Shown here piece after piece: positions 4,499-5,100 of a stretch of DNA of 5,100 nucleotides; positions within the stretch are counted from its first letter, which is position 1, and the number at the start of each line of letters is the position of its first letter. The stretch comes from an uncultured Eubacteriales bacterium (GTDB lineage: Bacteria; Bacillota; Clostridia; Oscillospirales; Acutalibacteraceae): the NCBI GenBank assembly GCA_934465125.1, contig CAKSKO010000104.1, positions 1-5,100 on the forward strand, in the 5' to 3' direction. Both the position numbers and the translations under genes were made by a program. Under the pieces are notes generated by a model that was given only the letters and a program-made list of their open reading frames with translations, searched no databases and was not told the DNA's origin.

Positions 4499-5100
4499 AT
4501 GAAAGTAACAAAAGCTGTTATTCCTGCTGCAGGACTTGGAACAAGAGTTTTGCCAGCAACTAAAGCGATGCCCAAGGAAATGCTTACAATTGTCGATAAA
4601 CCCGCGATTCAATATATTGTAGAAGAAGCGGTGGCATCTGGTATCACTGATATTTTAATTATTACCAACCGTGGAAAAGACGTTATAGAGGATCATTTTG
4701 ACCGAACCCCAGAACTCGAAGAGAGATTATTAAGTTCTGGGAAACAAAATTTATATGACGAGGTTGTTTCTATTTCAAAGCTTGCAAACATTTATTTTGT
4801 ACGGCAAAAAGAAACCAAAGGATTGGGACATGCTGTCAACTGCGCACGCTCTTTTGTAGGAAATGAACCGTTTGCTGTGATGTATGGAGACGACGTAATT
4901 ATTGGCGAGGATCCTACTTGTTCGCAGCTGATTCGTGCCTACGAGGAGTTTGGACTCGGAGCGGTCGGGGTTAACAAGGTCTCAAAGGAAGCTATCGTAA
5001 GATACAGCTCCTTAAAGGTAGATCCTATCCGCGACAACCTATTTAAATGCACTGATATGATTGAAAAACCCTCTGCCGATAAAATCATGTCTCTTTATTC
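4499..5100 (+). CDS. galU: UTP-glucose-1-phosphate uridylyltransferase (partial, 3' end outside window)
   Basis: The first 200 residues are present; GalU proteins are usually about 290-300 long. The cytoplasmic enzyme makes UDP-glucose from UTP and glucose-1-phosphate, supplying glycolipids, teichoic acid and capsule sugars, and galactose metabolism. The nucleotide-binding signature is at residues 10-29: A-A-G-L-G-T-R-V-L-P-A-T-K and P-K-E-M-L, containing the conserved Arg16 and Lys26. Further family marks are D-K-P-A-I-Q-Y-I-V-E-E-A, the R-Q-K-E-T-K-G-L-G-H-A-V segment and the metal-binding Y-G-D-D-V-I. The usual S-K-Y-G segment is replaced by V-R-Y-S-S-L-K-V. The ATG at 4499 follows a G-rich SD (AGGGGGGA, 4486-4493). 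It is the second gene of the unit begun at 3475 and probably shares its promoter. Confidence 0.97.
   Translation, partial: MKVTKAVIPAAGLGTRVLPATKAMPKEMLTIVDKPAIQYIVEEAVASGITDILIITNRGKDVIEDHFDRTPELEERLLSSGKQNLYDEVVSISKLANIYFVRQKETKGLGHAVNCARSFVGNEPFAVMYGDDVIIGEDPTCSQLIRAYEEFGLGAVGVNKVSKEAIVRYSSLKVDPIRDNLFKCTDMIEKPSADKIMSLY

Noticed and set aside
1..5100. CRISPR arrays, insertion sequences, tRNA or rRNA genes, phage or toxin-antitoxin genes.
   Set aside because: No regularly spaced repeats, transposase motifs, cloverleaf or rRNA-like sequence was seen in any part of the window.

Overview
The window is AT-rich (GC roughly one third by eye). It has strong AGGAGG-type Shine-Dalgarno (SD) sites, GTG as well as ATG starts, and compact promoter-gene-terminator units. 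Together with the gene content (helix-hairpin-helix ComEA, a RING/zinc-ribbon DUF2628-type membrane protein, a Gram-positive-type CorA) this points to a low-GC Firmicute, probably class Clostridia. The taxonomic call is inference; no rRNA or other decisive marker is present.

Layout, left to right. A gene fragment running leftward begins at 27. Next, on the minus strand, is a small acyl-carrier-protein-like gene (220-513) with its own promoter and a good intrinsic terminator. A 380-base non-coding region separates it from corA on the plus strand. That region holds divergent promoters and, just upstream of corA, a 24-codon leader ORF (803-877) followed by mutually exclusive hairpins, one of which buries the corA SD. 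corA (895-1821) ends at a terminator. A coiled-coil protein of unknown function (1977-2717) has its own promoter. It converges on comEA (3257-2799, minus strand), and the two share a long bidirectional terminator hairpin. A divergent promoter then starts a two-gene operon: a RING/zinc-ribbon membrane protein (3475-4482) and galU (4499 onward, cut by the window end), 16 bases apart.

The most interesting element is the corA leader. Its predicted peptide begins M-N-P-D-P-S-D, which closely resembles the start of enterobacterial MgtL (M-E-P-D-P-T-P). In MgtL, alternating acidic and proline residues destabilise the translating ribosome at low Mg2+ and so raise MgtA expression. Here a similar peptide stands before a CorA-family Mg2+ transporter in what looks like a Firmicute. 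Its stop codon lies inside the hairpin that sequesters the corA SD, and four RNA segments can pair in two exclusive ways, as in a classical attenuator. The sequence pattern is seen directly; the Mg2+-sensing role is inference.

The likely true starts of corA and comEA are internal to the longest open frames, because the SD sites sit inside those frames.
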